DNA from: Thioclava nitratireducens
GTDB lineage: Bacteria; Pseudomonadota; Alphaproteobacteria; Rhodobacterales; Rhodobacteraceae
Direction: 5' to 3'
Assembly (NCBI RefSeq): GCF_001940525.2
Contig: NZ_CP019438.1
Coordinates: 1 to 64,000, forward strand
Length of the DNA stretch: 64,000 nt
Every line of letters starts with the position of its first letter. Position 1 is the stretch's first letter. The translations under genes and the position numbers were made by a program. A model generated the notes under the pieces. It saw nothing but the letters and a program-made list of their open reading frames with translations, was not told the DNA's origin and did not search any database. Below are positions 1 to 11,482 of the stretch, in pieces.

Positions 1-493
1 CCCGCAAGGTCTTCCTGCGGATCGGCGCGCAAAACCGTGCCCGGTGCAAGAGCCAGACCGCTATCGAGCGTGGATTCCCCCCGCGCGATCAGCAGCGTAG
101 TCCCTTTCGGCGCAGCTTCGCCTGTTTGCAGGGCAGTCACGCAATGACCGAAAGCTCCGCGCTGGGTCATGACATTAAGGTCGATCACCGGCCCCTCGGC
201 AACCCGCGCGTGAACCGCCGCCTCGCCGGGAAAGGCGAGCGGCGGCGCGGCCGCATCGAGCGCGACTAAGCCTCCCGAGGCGAAATCGAGCTCCATCTTG
301 CCCGACAGAACGGTGAGCGTGCGGTCGATGCCTGCAAAGGCCGAAAAGGGGCCGTCCGCCGCCACCTCTGCCATGCTCAGCCGCCACAGCATCGTGTCGA
401 AGCCCGCCCCGTCAGGGTAGGCTGCGATTTCCCACGTCCGACCGCCGCCGTTCTTCCACGGCTGCGCGGTAAGATCGCTGCGGCGGATCAGCC

Positions 494-497
<4 letters not shown>
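1..497 (-). CDS. hutD: HutD family protein (partial, C-terminus outside window)
   Basis: About 165 codons are visible and run off the left edge. The start is a GTG whose last bases form the TGA of hutU (GTGA overlap), so it is translationally coupled as the next gene of the hut operon. The HutD signatures PWKNGGG near residue 14 and WRLSMAEV near residue 40 are readable. HutD/Ves proteins are small cupin-fold proteins that accompany hut operons; they are thought to adjust hut expression or bind a pathway intermediate, but no enzymatic reaction is established. Family assignment is firm, function is not. Confidence 0.85.
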
Positions 498-2187
<1,690 letters not shown>

Positions 2188-2206
2188 GGCATGTCCTTTC
2201 GGCGCG

Positions 2207-3349
2207 TCAGGCTAGCAGGCGGCCTGCGATGATGTTGCGTTGAATCTCGGAAGAGCCCTCGTAGATGCGCATGATGCGCAGATCGCGGGCATGGCGTTCG
2301 AGGGGGAAGTCGCGGGTGTAGCCGTAGCCACCGTGGATCTGCAGCGCGGTATCTGCGATGCGCCCGGCGGCCTCGGTCGCAAAGAGCTTGGCCTTGGACG
2401 CGGCGGTGGTGAAGCGCTGATGCGCCTGGCGTTGACGCGCGGCCTCGTGGCCGAGCAGTTCGGCGGCGCTCAGCTCGGTCGCCATGTCGGCCAGCATCCA
2501 CTGAATGCCCTGGCAGTTGGCGAGCGGCTCGCCGCCGATGATCCGGGTCTTGGCCCAGTCGCGGGCCGCTGACAGCGCCGCGCGGGCGATGCCGACCGCC
2601 ATGGCCGCCACTTCCGCGCGGCCATTGTCGAGCACCTTCATTGCGGTGCGGAAGCCCGTGCCCTCGGCGCCGAGCCGGTTTGCATCGGGCACCACCACAT
2701 CGAGATCAAGCTCCCAGACGTGGCCACCGCGCAGGCCCATGGTCTGCTCGACGCGGCCCGGCGTGAGGCCGGGCGCGCCCTTTTCGACGACGAAGGCCGA
2801 GATGCCGCGGTGCCCGGCCTCGGGGTCGGTCACGCAATAGACCACGATGAAATCGGCGACGCCACCGTTCGAGATGAAGCATTTGCGGCCCTTGATACGC
2901 CAGTTATCACCCTCGCGAGTGGCGCGGGTACGCATGTCGGCGGGATCAGAGCCGGCATAGGGTTCGGTCAGGCCAAATGCGCCCAGCATCCGACCCTCAG
3001 CCGCGGCGGGCAGGAAGCGCTCGCGCAGCGCATCATCGCCGCCGATCAGCAGGCTGTCGGTGGCGAGGTAATGCGCGGTCAGCGCCGAAACGGTCGAGCC
3101 GCAGCCGCCCGCGACCGTCGCCACCGCCTCGAAGAGCGCGTGGGCCGAAATCTCGGCGCCGCCCCAGCTTTCCGGCAGGTTGGCCCCCATCATCCCGGTC
3201 TCGGCCAAAGCCGCCAGCTGTGCATGGACGAAGGCACCGCTCTCGTCGGTGGCAGCCGCCTGAGGCGCCAGCACCTCGGTCGCAAAGCGCGTCAGCGTGT
3301 CGAGGAACATCTGCTCCTCGTCGTTCAGCAGATGGTCGAATTCACTCAT
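2207..3349 (-). CDS. acyl-CoA dehydrogenase in the hut operon
   Basis: 380 residues, full length for the FAD-dependent acyl-CoA dehydrogenase family. The mid-domain FAD segment ([15 protein letters not shown] near 134-148) and the C-terminal YEGSSEIQR are present; the glutamate of that motif, E364, is where the catalytic base lies in short/medium-chain enzymes. The substrate cannot be read from sequence. The start overlaps the end of the CoA-transferase gene by 8 bp, and hutU follows after 19 bp, so it is co-transcribed with the hut genes although histidine degradation to glutamate has no acyl-CoA step. Pairing with a CaiB-type transferase recalls carnitine-type CaiA/CaiB systems. My inference is that it interconverts a CoA ester related to urocanate, such as imidazolepropionyl-CoA and urocanoyl-CoA; a broad amino-acid-derived acyl-CoA is the alternative. 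Confidence 0.9.
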   Translation of the reverse strand: MSEFDHLLNDEEQMFLDTLTRFATEVLAPQAAATDESGAFVHAQLAALAETGMMGANLPESWGGAEISAHALFEAVATVAGGCGSTVSALTAHYLATDSLLIGGDDALRERFLPAAAEGRMLGAFGLTEPYAGSDPADMRTRATREGDNWRIKGRKCFISNGGVADFIVVYCVTDPEAGHRGISAFVVEKGAPGLTPGRVEQTMGLRGGHVWELDLDVVVPDANRLGAEGTGFRTAMKVLDNGRAEVAAMAVGIARAALSAARDWAKTRIIGGEPLANCQGIQWMLADMATELSAAELLGHEAARQRQAHQRFTTAASKAKLFATEAAGRIADTALQIHGGYGYTRDFPLERHARDLRIMRIYEGSSEIQRNIIAGRLLA

Positions 3350-4538
3350 GGGCCTCTTCCTTCACAATACGTGCCGCGATCAGCCCCTCGATCTGGGCTG
3401 CGCTCAATCCAAGGCCTTCGAGCACCCCGCGCGTCTGCCCACCCAGTGCGGGCGCGCCGGTCGCGGCGAGCGGTGCCGCACCGTCGAAACGGATTGGCTG
3501 GCCGACGACGGGGGCTTGCCCCAGCAGTTGATGCGGCAGGTCGTTCACCAGCGCGCGTGCGGCGGCGTGTTCCGAGGCAAGCTGTTCGGCAAGAGTCAGG
3601 ATCGGTGCGGTGGGGACCTGCGCGGCGGCAAGCGCGGCGACGACCTCGGCGGTCGGGCGGATCGTGCTCCAGATCTCGATCAGATCGCGCAGCACGGGCT
3701 CGTGCTCGGTGCGCAACTCGTCAGTGGCAAAGCGCGGATCATCAGCGGCCTCAGGGGCGCCGATCACAGTGCAGAGCGCCGCGAATTGGCGCTGCCCCAG
3801 CACAGCGATGATTGCGTGACCGTCGGCGGTGCGGAACGCGCCGAAGGGGGTGGAAAGCGGGTGGCGGTTGCCGATGCGCTCTACCGGCGCATGGGCGTAA
3901 AGATGCAGTGCATGGCTCGTGGGCAGCATGGCGACAAGGCAGTCGAGCATGGCGACATCTAGCGCCGCGCCGCGCCCGGTCGTTCCGCGCCCGATCAGTG
4001 CGGCAAGGATGGCGATCACCGCGTAGAGCCCGGCGGCCACGTCACCGAGGGCTTCGCCCACCTTGAGCGGCGCGCCGCCCTCTTCGCCGGTGGCCGCCAT
4101 CCAGCCCGACATCGCCTGCGCGACAAGGTCGTAGGCCGGCAGGCCGGCGGCCGGTCCGTGCTGGCCGAAACCCGAGATCGAGCAATAGACAAGGCCCGGG
4201 TTCTCAGCCCGCAGCGTCTCTGCGCCGAGGCCCAGACGCTCGGCCACGCCGGGGCGGAAATTCTCGACCACGACGTCGCAGCTCGCGGCTAGATCGCGCG
4301 CCAGCGCCTGGCCTTCGGGCGCCTTGAGGTCGATCACGACCGAGGCCTTGCCCCGGTTGGTCAGGGTGAACAGCGCGGACTCGCCCTTGGTGAACGGGCC
4401 GATATGGCGGTAATCGTCGCCCTGTGGCGGCTCGAGCTTGATCACCTCGGCCCCCAGATCGGCGAGGATCGCGGTGGCAAAGGGCCCCGCCAGCACGCGG
4501 GTCAGATCGAGGATGCGCAGCCCGGCGAGCGGTTTCAT
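3342..4538 (-). CDS. CaiB/BaiF family (class III) CoA-transferase
   Basis: 398 residues from the ATG at 4538, the first start that gives a canonical N-terminus (LAGLRILDLTRVLAGPFA). Much longer upstream reading is only the shadow of hutG. Class III transferases move CoA between carboxylic acids through an aspartyl thioester; the catalytic aspartate fits D166 in GEALGDVAAG, close to position 169 of formyl-CoA transferase. The start overlaps the repaired hutG stop by ATGA and the end overlaps the acyl-CoA dehydrogenase start by 8 bp, so the three are tightly coupled. Position inside hut is atypical. Likely task: activation of a hut-related acid to its CoA ester for the adjacent dehydrogenase (inference). 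Confidence 0.9.
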   Translation of the reverse strand: MKPLAGLRILDLTRVLAGPFATAILADLGAEVIKLEPPQGDDYRHIGPFTKGESALFTLTNRGKASVVIDLKAPEGQALARDLAASCDVVVENFRPGVAERLGLGAETLRAENPGLVYCSISGFGQHGPAAGLPAYDLVAQAMSGWMAATGEEGGAPLKVGEALGDVAAGLYAVIAILAALIGRGTTGRGAALDVAMLDCLVAMLPTSHALHLYAHAPVERIGNRHPLSTPFGAFRTADGHAIIAVLGQRQFAALCTVIGAPEAADDPRFATDELRTEHEPVLRDLIEIWSTIRPTAEVVAALAAAQVPTAPILTLAEQLASEHAAARALVNDLPHQLLGQAPVVGQPIRFDGAAPLAATGAPALGGQTRGVLEGLGLSAAQIEGLIAARIVKEEAHE

Positions 4539-5328
4539 CGTGCGAGCCTCGGCGCGAGGGCGGCGAGCCGGGAGAGGATTTCGCCCAGGTGAACGCGCAG
4601 CCGGGCCGATTTCTCGGCGCTCAGTGCCCAGGGGCGGTCTCTGCCTCGAGATGCGTTGCCTGTGCCAGTTCCATCTGGATCGCGTGGACGCCGGTTTCCG
4701 GGCGGCCATAATGGCGCGTCGTCCAGCCACCCTTGAAGCGGCCGTTGAGCACGTGGCTGAAGCCCTGAGCCGCGGCACAGACCTCAAGTGTCGCGGCTTC
4801 GATCTCGGGGGCGCAGCTCGTACCGCCCGCGGTGCCGATATTGAAATCTGGCAGGGTGCCTTCAAACAGAAACGGAATGTGGCTGCGGATCGAGTGGCAG
4901 TCATAGAGGATCGCAACGCCATGACGCGCCTTAACCCGCGCGATCTCGGCGGCAAGCGCGGCATGGTAGGGCACATGAAACTGAGCGAGCCGCGCCGCGA
5001 CATCATCCGCGTCAGGGGCTTCGTTCCAGATCGTGGCACCGTCGAAATCGGTCGTCGGCACGAGGCCCGTGGTGTTCTGCCCTGGATAGAGGCTTTCGTC
5101 CTCGGGGCCGCGATTGGCGTCGATCACGTAGCGATGAAAGGTCGCGCGCACAGTCGTCGCTCCGGGCAGAAGCCCCTGGTAAAGCTCGTGAATGTGCCAG
5201 TCGGTGTCGGCCAGTTCCTTCCCGCGCGCATTCAGCCGGTCATGGATCTCGTCGGGCAGATAGGTGCCGGTATGCGGCAGGCCGAGGATGACCGGGCTGT
5301 CGCCCCGCTGAATTTCGACAGGCGTCAT
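4535..5328 (-). pseudogene. hutG: N-formylglutamate amidohydrolase, single-base frameshift near the C-terminus
   Basis: HutG hydrolyses N-formylglutamate to glutamate and formate, the last step of the five-step pathway that also uses HutF. From the ATG at 5328 the frame runs 235 residues (LPHTGTYLPDEI near 17, YDCHSIRSHIPFLFEG mid-protein, QMELAQATHLE near the end) and stops at 4621. In the shifted frame the usual tail follows at once (WALSAEKSARLRVHLGE) and ends in a TGA at 4535 that overlaps the ATG of the CoA-transferase gene as ATGA. That perfect coupling shows the ancestral gene ended at 4535 with about 264 residues. One base is missing near the C run at 4628-4632. The catalytic part is intact, so even the short form may work. 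Confidence 0.9.
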
Positions 5329-6845
5329 GCCAGGATCTCCAGCCCGGTGGCGTCGATCAGGGCGCCCTCTTCGATAAGCGTCTGTCCTGCGGCAAGGTCC
5401 GGAGCGAGGAAACGATCTTCGCCCATCGTCGCCACGCGTTCGCGCAGCACGGCCAAAGCGCGCGAGAGAGGGGCAGATGTGGCCAGCGGCGCACGGAACT
5501 CGATACCCTGACCGGCGCAGATCGCCTCGACGCCCAGAATGATTGCAAGGTTCTGCGTCATCAGACCCAGCCGGCGCGCACCGTGGGCAGCCATGCTGAC
5601 ATGGTCTTCCTGGTTCGCGCTGGTCGGCGTGCTATCGACCGAACAGGGGGCCGCGAGGTGCTTGTTTTCGCTCATCAGCGCGGCGGTGGTGACTTCGGCG
5701 ATCATCAGCCCCGAGTTCAGTCCGGGCTCCGGCGTCAGGAACGGCGGCAGGCCGAAGCTCAGCGCGGGGTCGACCATCAGCGCGATGCGGCGCTGAGCGA
5801 TGGCGCCGATCTCGGCGACAGCCAGGGCGATCTGGTCGGCGGCAAAGGCCACAGGTTCGGCGTGGAAGTTGCCGCCTGAGACGATCGAGCCGTCCGAGAG
5901 CACCAGCGGGTTATCGGTCACCGCATTGGCTTCGGTAATCAGCGTGCCGGCGGCGAACCGCAGAAGGTCGAGCGCGGCGCCGGTCACCTGCGGCTGGCAG
6001 CGGATGCAATAGGGGTCTTGCACGCGGGCATCGCCCTCGCGGTGGCTCTCGCGGATCTCGCTGCCGTCCAGCAGGGCGCGCATCGCGGCGGCCACGTCGA
6101 TCTGGCCGGCATGGCCGCGCAGGGTGTGAATCTCGGCCCGCGTCGGTGCGGTCGAACCCATGATCGCGTCCGTTGACATTGCGCCGGTCACCACGGCGCT
6201 GCGCAGGCAGGTCATCGCCTTGAAGAGGCCCACCAGCGCCAGCGCGGTCGAGAACTGCGTGCCGTTGATCAGCGCGAGCCCCTCCTTGGCGCCCAGCACC
6301 ACCGGCGTCAGCCCCACGCGGGCCAGTGCCTCGGCGCCCGGCAGACGCTCGCCGCCCACGAAGGCATCACCCGCGCCGATCATCACCGACGCCATATGGG
6401 CAAGCGGCGCAAGGTCGCCCGAGGCGCCGACCGAGCCCTGCTCGGGGACCACGGGCGTGACGCCTTTCGCCAGCATCCCTTCGATCAGCGCAACGATCTC
6501 GGGGCGCACGCCCGAGGCACCGCGACCGAGGCTGAGCAGCTTCAGCGCCATCATCAGCCGCACCGTTTCGGGGGCGAGCGGCGCGCCCACGCCGCAGCAA
6601 TGCGACAGGATCAGGTTGCGCTGCAGCGTCGCGGTGTCGCCCGGCGCGATGCGCACCGAGGCGAGTTTGCCAAAGCCCGTGTTCACCCCGTAGACCCCGT
6701 CGGGACCGGCCGCGGCCGCCGCGATACGCCCGGCCGAGGCTGCGATCGCCGGATGTGCACGCGGGTCGAGCCGGGCCGGAACCGCCGTGCGCCAGAGGGT
6801 ATCAAGCTGGGCGAGCGTGGCCTCACCGGGAATGAGCGTCAGCAT
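5325..6845 (-). CDS. hutH: histidine ammonia-lyase
   Basis: 506 residues, the family length. HutH removes ammonia from L-histidine to give trans-urocanate, the entry step. The self-processing Ala-Ser-Gly triad that forms the MIO electrophile is at 141-143 ([15 protein letters not shown]), and the [11 protein letters not shown] loop lies near residue 52. The ATG overlaps the hutI stop by 7 bp (ATGCTGA) and the TGA overlaps the hutG ATG, so hutI-hutH-hutG are coupled. The cytoplasmic homotetramer is the norm for the family. No lesions seen. Confidence 0.98.
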   Translation of the reverse strand: MLTLIPGEATLAQLDTLWRTAVPARLDPRAHPAIAASAGRIAAAAAGPDGVYGVNTGFGKLASVRIAPGDTATLQRNLILSHCCGVGAPLAPETVRLMMALKLLSLGRGASGVRPEIVALIEGMLAKGVTPVVPEQGSVGASGDLAPLAHMASVMIGAGDAFVGGERLPGAEALARVGLTPVVLGAKEGLALINGTQFSTALALVGLFKAMTCLRSAVVTGAMSTDAIMGSTAPTRAEIHTLRGHAGQIDVAAAMRALLDGSEIRESHREGDARVQDPYCIRCQPQVTGAALDLLRFAAGTLITEANAVTDNPLVLSDGSIVSGGNFHAEPVAFAADQIALAVAEIGAIAQRRIALMVDPALSFGLPPFLTPEPGLNSGLMIAEVTTAALMSENKHLAAPCSVDSTPTSANQEDHVSMAAHGARRLGLMTQNLAIILGVEAICAGQGIEFRAPLATSAPLSRALAVLRERVATMGEDRFLAPDLAAGQTLIEEGALIDATGLEILA

Positions 6846-8017
6846 TTGTGTCCTTCGAAGTAACGGGCGTAAAGCGGGTTGAAGCCGATGCGATAGGCCA
6901 GCTCTGCCGGGTCCTTGATGTCCCAGACCGCCAGATCGGCGCGCAGCCCGGGGGCGAGGCGCCCGCAGTCGTTGAGGCCGAGCGCCTGGGCGGCATTGCA
7001 GGTGATGCCTCTCAGACCCTCATCAGGCGTCATCCGGAAGAGGGTCGAGGCCATGTTCAGCGTGAGCAGTATCGAGGTGAGCGGCGCCGTGCCGGGGTTG
7101 CAATCGGTGGCCAGTGCCATCGCGCAGCCAGCCTCGCGAAAAGCGGCGATCGGCGGCATTTGCGTCTCTCGAAGCGTGTAGAATGCACCGGGCAGAAGCG
7201 TGGCGACCGTGCCTGCGGCGGCCATCGCCGCAGCATCTTCGGCCGTGGCATATTCAACGTGATCCGCGGAAAGCCCGCCGCGCGCTGCGACCAACTGACA
7301 GCCCCCCAGATGCGAAAGCTGCTCGGCGTGGAGCTTGACCGGCAGGCAGAGTTCGGCCGCCACATCAAAGATGCGCGCCATCTGGGCGGGTGAAAAGGCA
7401 ATGCCCTCGCAAAAGCCGTCGACCGCATCCACGAGCCCATCGGCATGGGCGGCACGCAGCCCGGCAATCGCCACCTCGTCGATATAAGCATCGGCCCGAC
7501 CGGCGTATTCAGGGGGGAGCGCATGTGCGGCGAGCCAACTGGTGACGATGCGCACCGGACGCAGCTTTGCCAGCGCACGCGCGGCGCGCAGCATCTTCAT
7601 CTCGTCGGCCACGGTCAGCCCGTAGCCCGACTTCACTTCGACCGTCGCCACGCCTTCGGACAGCAGCGTATCGAGCCGAGGCAGGGCCGAGGCGACCAGA
7701 TCGTGCTCCGAAGCAGCGCGGGTGGCGGTTACGGTGGACAGGATGCCGCCGCCGGCCCGGGCGATCTCTTCGTAGCTGGCGCCCTCAAGGCGCATCTCGA
7801 ACTCACGCGCGCGGTTGCCGCCGTGGACGAGGTGGGTGTGACAGTCGATCGGCGCGGGTGTGATGACCCGCCCGCCCATGTCCTCGCCTTCGGCAGACCC
7901 CGGCCCCATTGCCACGATCTTGCCGCCCGCGATCCGCAGCCAGCCGCTCTCGATCCGGCGGGGCGCGTCGGCGTCACAGGGGATCAGCGTTGCGTTGGTC
8001 AGGGTGATGTCGGTCAT
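6839..8017 (-). CDS. hutI: imidazolonepropionase
   Basis: 392 residues. Hydrolyses imidazolone-5-propionate to N-formimidoyl-glutamate. Amidohydrolase-fold metal ligands are visible in [10 protein letters not shown] (H60, H62), [12 protein letters not shown] and [10 protein letters not shown]. An in-frame ATG 17 codons upstream exists, but it lies inside the hutF/hutI operator region; the ATG at 8017 gives the usual N-terminus ([12 protein letters not shown]) and has a GGCGGGA ribosome-binding stretch. First gene of the leftward hut operon, divergent from hutF. Confidence 0.96.
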   Translation of the reverse strand: MTDITLTNATLIPCDADAPRRIESGWLRIAGGKIVAMGPGSAEGEDMGGRVITPAPIDCHTHLVHGGNRAREFEMRLEGASYEEIARAGGGILSTVTATRAASEHDLVASALPRLDTLLSEGVATVEVKSGYGLTVADEMKMLRAARALAKLRPVRIVTSWLAAHALPPEYAGRADAYIDEVAIAGLRAAHADGLVDAVDGFCEGIAFSPAQMARIFDVAAELCLPVKLHAEQLSHLGGCQLVAARGGLSADHVEYATAEDAAAMAAAGTVATLLPGAFYTLRETQMPPIAAFREAGCAMALATDCNPGTAPLTSILLTLNMASTLFRMTPDEGLRGITCNAAQALGLNDCGRLAPGLRADLAVWDIKDPAELAYRIGFNPLYARYFEGHKC

Positions 8018-8055
8018 GCGGTCCCGCCTGGCGATTCGGGGTTGATTGAGGGCAA

Positions 8056-8069
8056 TATGTCTGCACATA
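8056..8069. promoter_or_regulatory. probable HutC operator in the hutI/hutF divergent region
   Basis: TATGT-CTGC-ACATA is a perfect inverted repeat (5-bp arms, 4-bp spacer) centred between the hutI and hutF starts, 38 bp from the hutI ATG and 42 bp from the hutF ATG. Its core matches the GT-N4-AC form typical of GntR-family operators. hutC, encoding a GntR/HutC repressor, is the second gene on the rightward side. HutC repressors are normally released by urocanate, so one site could control both directions. Assignment is inference from position and symmetry. Confidence 0.6.
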
Positions 8070-8111
8070 ATAATCCTGTCAACGAAATGAATTCGGGCGG
8101 AGGGTCCGACG

Positions 8112-9482
8112 ATGCAGATGATCTGGGCGCGTCAAGCGCTGTTGAAAGATGGTTGGGCGCGGTCGGTGCAGGTGGAGATCGGCGCCGATGGTCGGATTGC
8201 CTCGGTCGTGGCTGACGCGGTCCAGTCGCCTGGCGCGCAAGTGGTGGAAACGCTGCTACCGGCGCCCGCGAACCTGCACAGCCATGCCTTTCAGCGCGCG
8301 ATGGCGGGGCTGGCGGAGCGGCGCGGTGCGGACCCGCGCGACAGCTTCTGGACCTGGCGGCAGCTGATGTATCGCTTCCTCGCGCAGATCACGCCCGAGG
8401 ATCTGCAGGCCATTGCCGCCTTTGTGCAGATGGAGATGCTCGAGGCGGGCTATGCCACGAATGTCGAGTTTCATTACCTGCATCACGCCCCCGGCGGGCA
8501 ACCCTATGCCGATCTGGCCGAGATGTCAGGCCGGATCGCGGCCGCAGCGGCTCAATCCGGTATCGGACTGACGTTGCTGCCGGTGCTCTACACCTACGGC
8601 GGGCTCGACCGGCGCGCACTCGTGCCGGGGCAGGATCGCTTCGGCAATGACATCGAACGGTATGCGCGCCTCCACGCCGACGCGTCGCGCCATGTCGCGG
8701 CCCTTGGCGCGGACAGTGGCATGGGCGTTGCGCCCCACAGCCTGCGCGCCGTCGATGGGCGGGGTCTCGAGGCGGCGATCGCTGTTGCAGGTAATCGTCC
8801 GATCCATATCCATGTCGCCGAACAACGGGCCGAGGTCGATGAGGTTCAGGCCGCATTGGGCCGTCGTCCGGTCGAGTGGCTGCTGGAAAATGCTCCGGTC
8901 GATGAGCGCTGGTGCCCGATCCACGCGACCCAGATGCTGCCGTCCGAAACCGAGGCGCTTGCGGCAACCGGTGCGGTTGCGGGCCTGTGCCCGATTACCG
9001 AGTCGAACTTGGGCGATGGTATTTTCGACGGGCTGCGCTGGCGCGCGGCGGGCGGGCGCTTTGGCGTCGGCTCGGACAGCAATATCCGCATCTCGCTGAC
9101 CGAGGAACTGCGCACCCTCGATTATTCGCAGCGCCTGCGCGACCACACCCGCGCGGCGCTTGCCGAACCGGATCGCTCGACCGGGCGGGTTCTGTTGCAG
9201 GGCGCGGCCGAGGGCGGCGCGCAGGCTGCCGGTCGTACGACCGGGGCAATTGCGCCCGGTCTCTGGGCCGACTTGCTTGCGCTTGACGATCTGGGCCCTG
9301 ACGGGCAGGGAAGGTCTGGGGATGCGCTCCTCGATACCTGGATCTTTGCCCGCGACGATCGCGCGGTGCGCGACGTCTGGGCGGCGGGGCGGCACATGGT
9401 GCGCGACGGCGTTCATGTGCGGCGCGAAGAGATCGTCAGGCCCTATGCCGATGTGGCGCGGAGACTGGCGCGGGAGGTATGA
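8112..9482 (+). CDS. hutF: formimidoylglutamate deiminase
   Basis: 456 residues. Converts N-formimidoyl-L-glutamate to N-formyl-L-glutamate and ammonia, which defines the five-step hut route and explains the presence of hutG. Metal-dependent amidohydrolase fold: LHSHAFQR (H56, H58) near the N-terminus, IHIHVAEQ in the middle and GVGSDSN for the catalytic aspartate. The ATG at 8112 follows an AGGG stretch. The TGA overlaps the hutC ATG (ATGA), giving a two-gene operon divergent from hutI. Confidence 0.97.
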   Translation: MQMIWARQALLKDGWARSVQVEIGADGRIASVVADAVQSPGAQVVETLLPAPANLHSHAFQRAMAGLAERRGADPRDSFWTWRQLMYRFLAQITPEDLQAIAAFVQMEMLEAGYATNVEFHYLHHAPGGQPYADLAEMSGRIAAAAAQSGIGLTLLPVLYTYGGLDRRALVPGQDRFGNDIERYARLHADASRHVAALGADSGMGVAPHSLRAVDGRGLEAAIAVAGNRPIHIHVAEQRAEVDEVQAALGRRPVEWLLENAPVDERWCPIHATQMLPSETEALAATGAVAGLCPITESNLGDGIFDGLRWRAAGGRFGVGSDSNIRISLTEELRTLDYSQRLRDHTRAALAEPDRSTGRVLLQGAAEGGAQAAGRTTGAIAPGLWADLLALDDLGPDGQGRSGDALLDTWIFARDDRAVRDVWAAGRHMVRDGVHVRREEIVRPYADVARRLAREV

Positions 9483-10192
9483 GAATGCAGGGCGAGGCCC
9501 CCGATGCTCCGATCACGTGGCAGGCGATCCGCGACCGGATGATGCAGCGCATTCGCACCCGTGCCTATGCGCCCGGCAGCCTGATCCCGAACGAGGTCGA
9601 GCTTGCGACCGAGTTCGACTGCGCGCGCGCCACGGTGAACCGCGCACTGCAGGATCTTGCGGCCTCGGGCTTTCTTGACCGGCGCCGCAAGGCCGGCACG
9701 CGGGTCATGGAGGCACCACGCCGCAAGGTGACACTCGACATCCCGCAGATCCGCAACGAGGTCGAGGCACGCGGGCAGACCTACGGCTATCGCCTGCTGC
9801 TGCGCGAGACCATCACACCGCCCGAGGCGGTGACGCAAACTCTGCATCTGTCAGGGCGCGAACGCCTGCTGCATGTCCATAGCCTGCATCTGGCCGATGG
9901 CGTGCCGCATATGTTCGAAGATCGCTGGATCGTGCTCGATACCGTGCCCGCGATCGAAGGCGCCGATCTGGAGTACGTCAGCCCGAACGAATGGCTGGTG
10001 CGCGAGTCGCCCTACACCCACGGCACGATGGAGTTTCAGGCTGTCGCGGCCGGCACCGCTGCCAGGCATCTGGGATGCGCCCCCGAAGCCCCGTTGCTGA
10101 GCATCTCGCGCACCACATGGATGTACACGGCGGCGATCACGCATGTGCAGGAGTATTTCGCGCCGACTTTCCGTCTCGGGATGGAACTGTAG
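9479..10192 (+). CDS. hutC: HutC, GntR-family repressor of histidine utilisation
   Basis: 237 residues with an N-terminal winged helix (PNEVELATEFDCARATVNRAL near 36-56) and a C-terminal UTRA ligand-binding domain ending in TWMYTAAITHVQEYFAP. Known family behaviour: binds operators in hut promoters and is displaced by urocanate. Starts inside the hutF stop codon; a second in-frame ATG two codons later is equally possible. Auto-repression is likely because its own promoter carries the palindrome at 8056-8069. Confidence 0.95.
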   Translation: MRMQGEAPDAPITWQAIRDRMMQRIRTRAYAPGSLIPNEVELATEFDCARATVNRALQDLAASGFLDRRRKAGTRVMEAPRRKVTLDIPQIRNEVEARGQTYGYRLLLRETITPPEAVTQTLHLSGRERLLHVHSLHLADGVPHMFEDRWIVLDTVPAIEGADLEYVSPNEWLVRESPYTHGTMEFQAVAAGTAARHLGCAPEAPLLSISRTTWMYTAAITHVQEYFAPTFRLGMEL

Positions 10193-10286
10193 CTGGCCTT
10201 CTCCTGTCCGCCATCAGACTATTCCAGGGAGGTTAGGGTCCAGACCCATTGATTTCAGGCATTTGACGTGATTCAGGCTCCGCAAG

Positions 10287-10610
10287 GGCGCTGTTGCACA
10301 AATCAGATGATGACCGCAGTTCCCCTTTCTCCGGACACACTTATCTTAGTGCCACTGTGACCGGGATGCCGAGGGCAGTGAAGCGGTTCATTACCGCCGC
10401 ACGGATCTGAACTTCGGCAACCTGGCGGTCGAAGTCGCGGGACATCAGCTTCTGTCCGAGTAGCTTTACGCAGTTCATTTTCGTTTCCACTCTGCTACGT
10501 CGGTGGTAGCCGCTCCAGTTCCGCCACAGCGCCCGGCCAAGATGCTTTGACGTCCGCAGTATCTCGTTGCGCGCTCGGGCTCCTGCCGTGTCCGGCTTCC
10601 AGGGTCTCGC
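10287..10610 (-). mobile_element. IS5-family insertion sequence remnant (3' end of transposase)
   Basis: The left edge GGCGCTGTTGCACAAATC looks like an IS5-group terminal repeat. Reading leftward to the TAA at 10341 gives the transposase tail (GRALWRNWSGYHRRSRVE, then a segment ending MNRFTALGIPVTVALR). The 5' part of the gene is missing: the frame is cut near 10610, where another terminal repeat begins. Non-functional. The 94 bp between hutC and this remnant show no gene. Confidence 0.75.
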
Positions 10611-10672
10611 GGGCCTTGTTGCGCAAATCGGGTGAGGGATTCACTGCGTGAATCCCGCGTGATAGCTGGCCC
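10611..10672 (+). mobile_element. terminal fragment of a second IS5-like element
   Basis: GGGCCTTGTTGCGCAAATC at 10611-10629 resembles the end at 10287 and points the same way, so a second IS appears to have inserted into the first. Only about 60 bp remain before the IS6 element starts. It contains a small inverted repeat (GGGATTCAC..GTGAATCCC). No coding capacity. Confidence 0.5.
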
Positions 10673-11482
10673 GGCATTGCCAAGTTATTTTCACCTGGTG
10701 TGTTGCAGTCTGTGTGAAGCCGGTCACGCGGTCATCTCGCGGGCATAGTCGTCCCAGAGGCTGAACGCATCTGCCCTTGCATGACGATAGGAGTTGGCGG
10801 TGAGGCGATAGCGGCGGGGTTTGAAGATAGCGTTGATCTGGTCATGGGCGGCGAGAAACCTCTGCGCCTGTCGTTGAGATTTGAAGCGCCCCATTATCTT
10901 CTCGCGCTTTCGGGTTGGTCGGTGTGAGCCCTCGATGCGGTTGTTCAGGCCCTTGTGCGCCCGATGGTCGGCGCCGGGAGCCAGGTTCCGGAGCGGCGCA
11001 AAATAGCTGCGCAGCTTGTCGGTGATCACAACGCGAGGCCGCCCGAAACGCGCGATGAGCCTTGCCAGAAAGCGCTTTGCCGCCTTGGCATTCCTGCGGG
11101 TTTGCACGAGGATGTCGAGCGTGTCGCCATTGGCGTCAACCGCCCGCCAGAGCCAGTGCTTCGTGCCACGAATTGGAATGACGACCTCGTCCAGATGCCA
11201 CTTGTCCGACGGCGCGGGCCTGTCACGCCGGATACAATTGGCGAAATGCGCGCCAAACCGGTTGACCCACAGCCGGACGGTTTCGCGGCTGACGATCACG
11301 CCGCGCTCTGCCAGAAGGTCCTCGACGTCGGCCGAGCTCAGAGCGAAGCGATGATAGGCCCAGACGGCATAAGCGATGATCTCGCGGGGAAAGCGGAAGC
11401 CCTTCAGGCGCGCCAGGGATGATGGCATTTTCATTCGAAATCCTGTAGCAGGGGCTTCACGACACAACAACTTGGCAATGCC
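10673..11482 (-). mobile_element. complete IS6-family insertion sequence (about 810 bp)
   Basis: Both ends carry the 14-bp inverted repeat GGCATTGCCAAGTT (10673-10686 and, reversed, 11469-11482), enclosing one transposase gene; 810 bp is a normal IS6 size. The 8 bp outside each end (gctggccc and ctacggtc) are not a duplication. The flanks are also different broken ISs (IS5-like left, IS3 right), so the copy has probably taken part in a deletion or cointegrate-type event after insertion. Confidence 0.8.
10724..11434 (-). CDS. IS6 family transposase
   Basis: 236 residues from the ATG at 11434; a further ATG lies 12 codons upstream but close to the IS end. DDE catalytic positions are readable: D in KWHLDEVVI, D in VITDKLRSYF and E in NNRIEGSHRPT, followed by the arginine-rich RKREKIMGRFKS. 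IS6 (IS26-type) transposases form cointegrates without resolution, which often drives rearrangements in plasmids. Appears intact. Confidence 0.93.
   Translation of the reverse strand: MKMPSSLARLKGFRFPREIIAYAVWAYHRFALSSADVEDLLAERGVIVSRETVRLWVNRFGAHFANCIRRDRPAPSDKWHLDEVVIPIRGTKHWLWRAVDANGDTLDILVQTRRNAKAAKRFLARLIARFGRPRVVITDKLRSYFAPLRNLAPGADHRAHKGLNNRIEGSHRPTRKREKIMGRFKSQRQAQRFLAAHDQINAIFKPRRYRLTANSYRHARADAFSLWDDYAREMTA

Noticed and set aside
4538..5039. Extended N-terminus for the CoA-transferase
   Set aside because: The extra codons are hutG in another frame; the family N-terminus starts at 4538.
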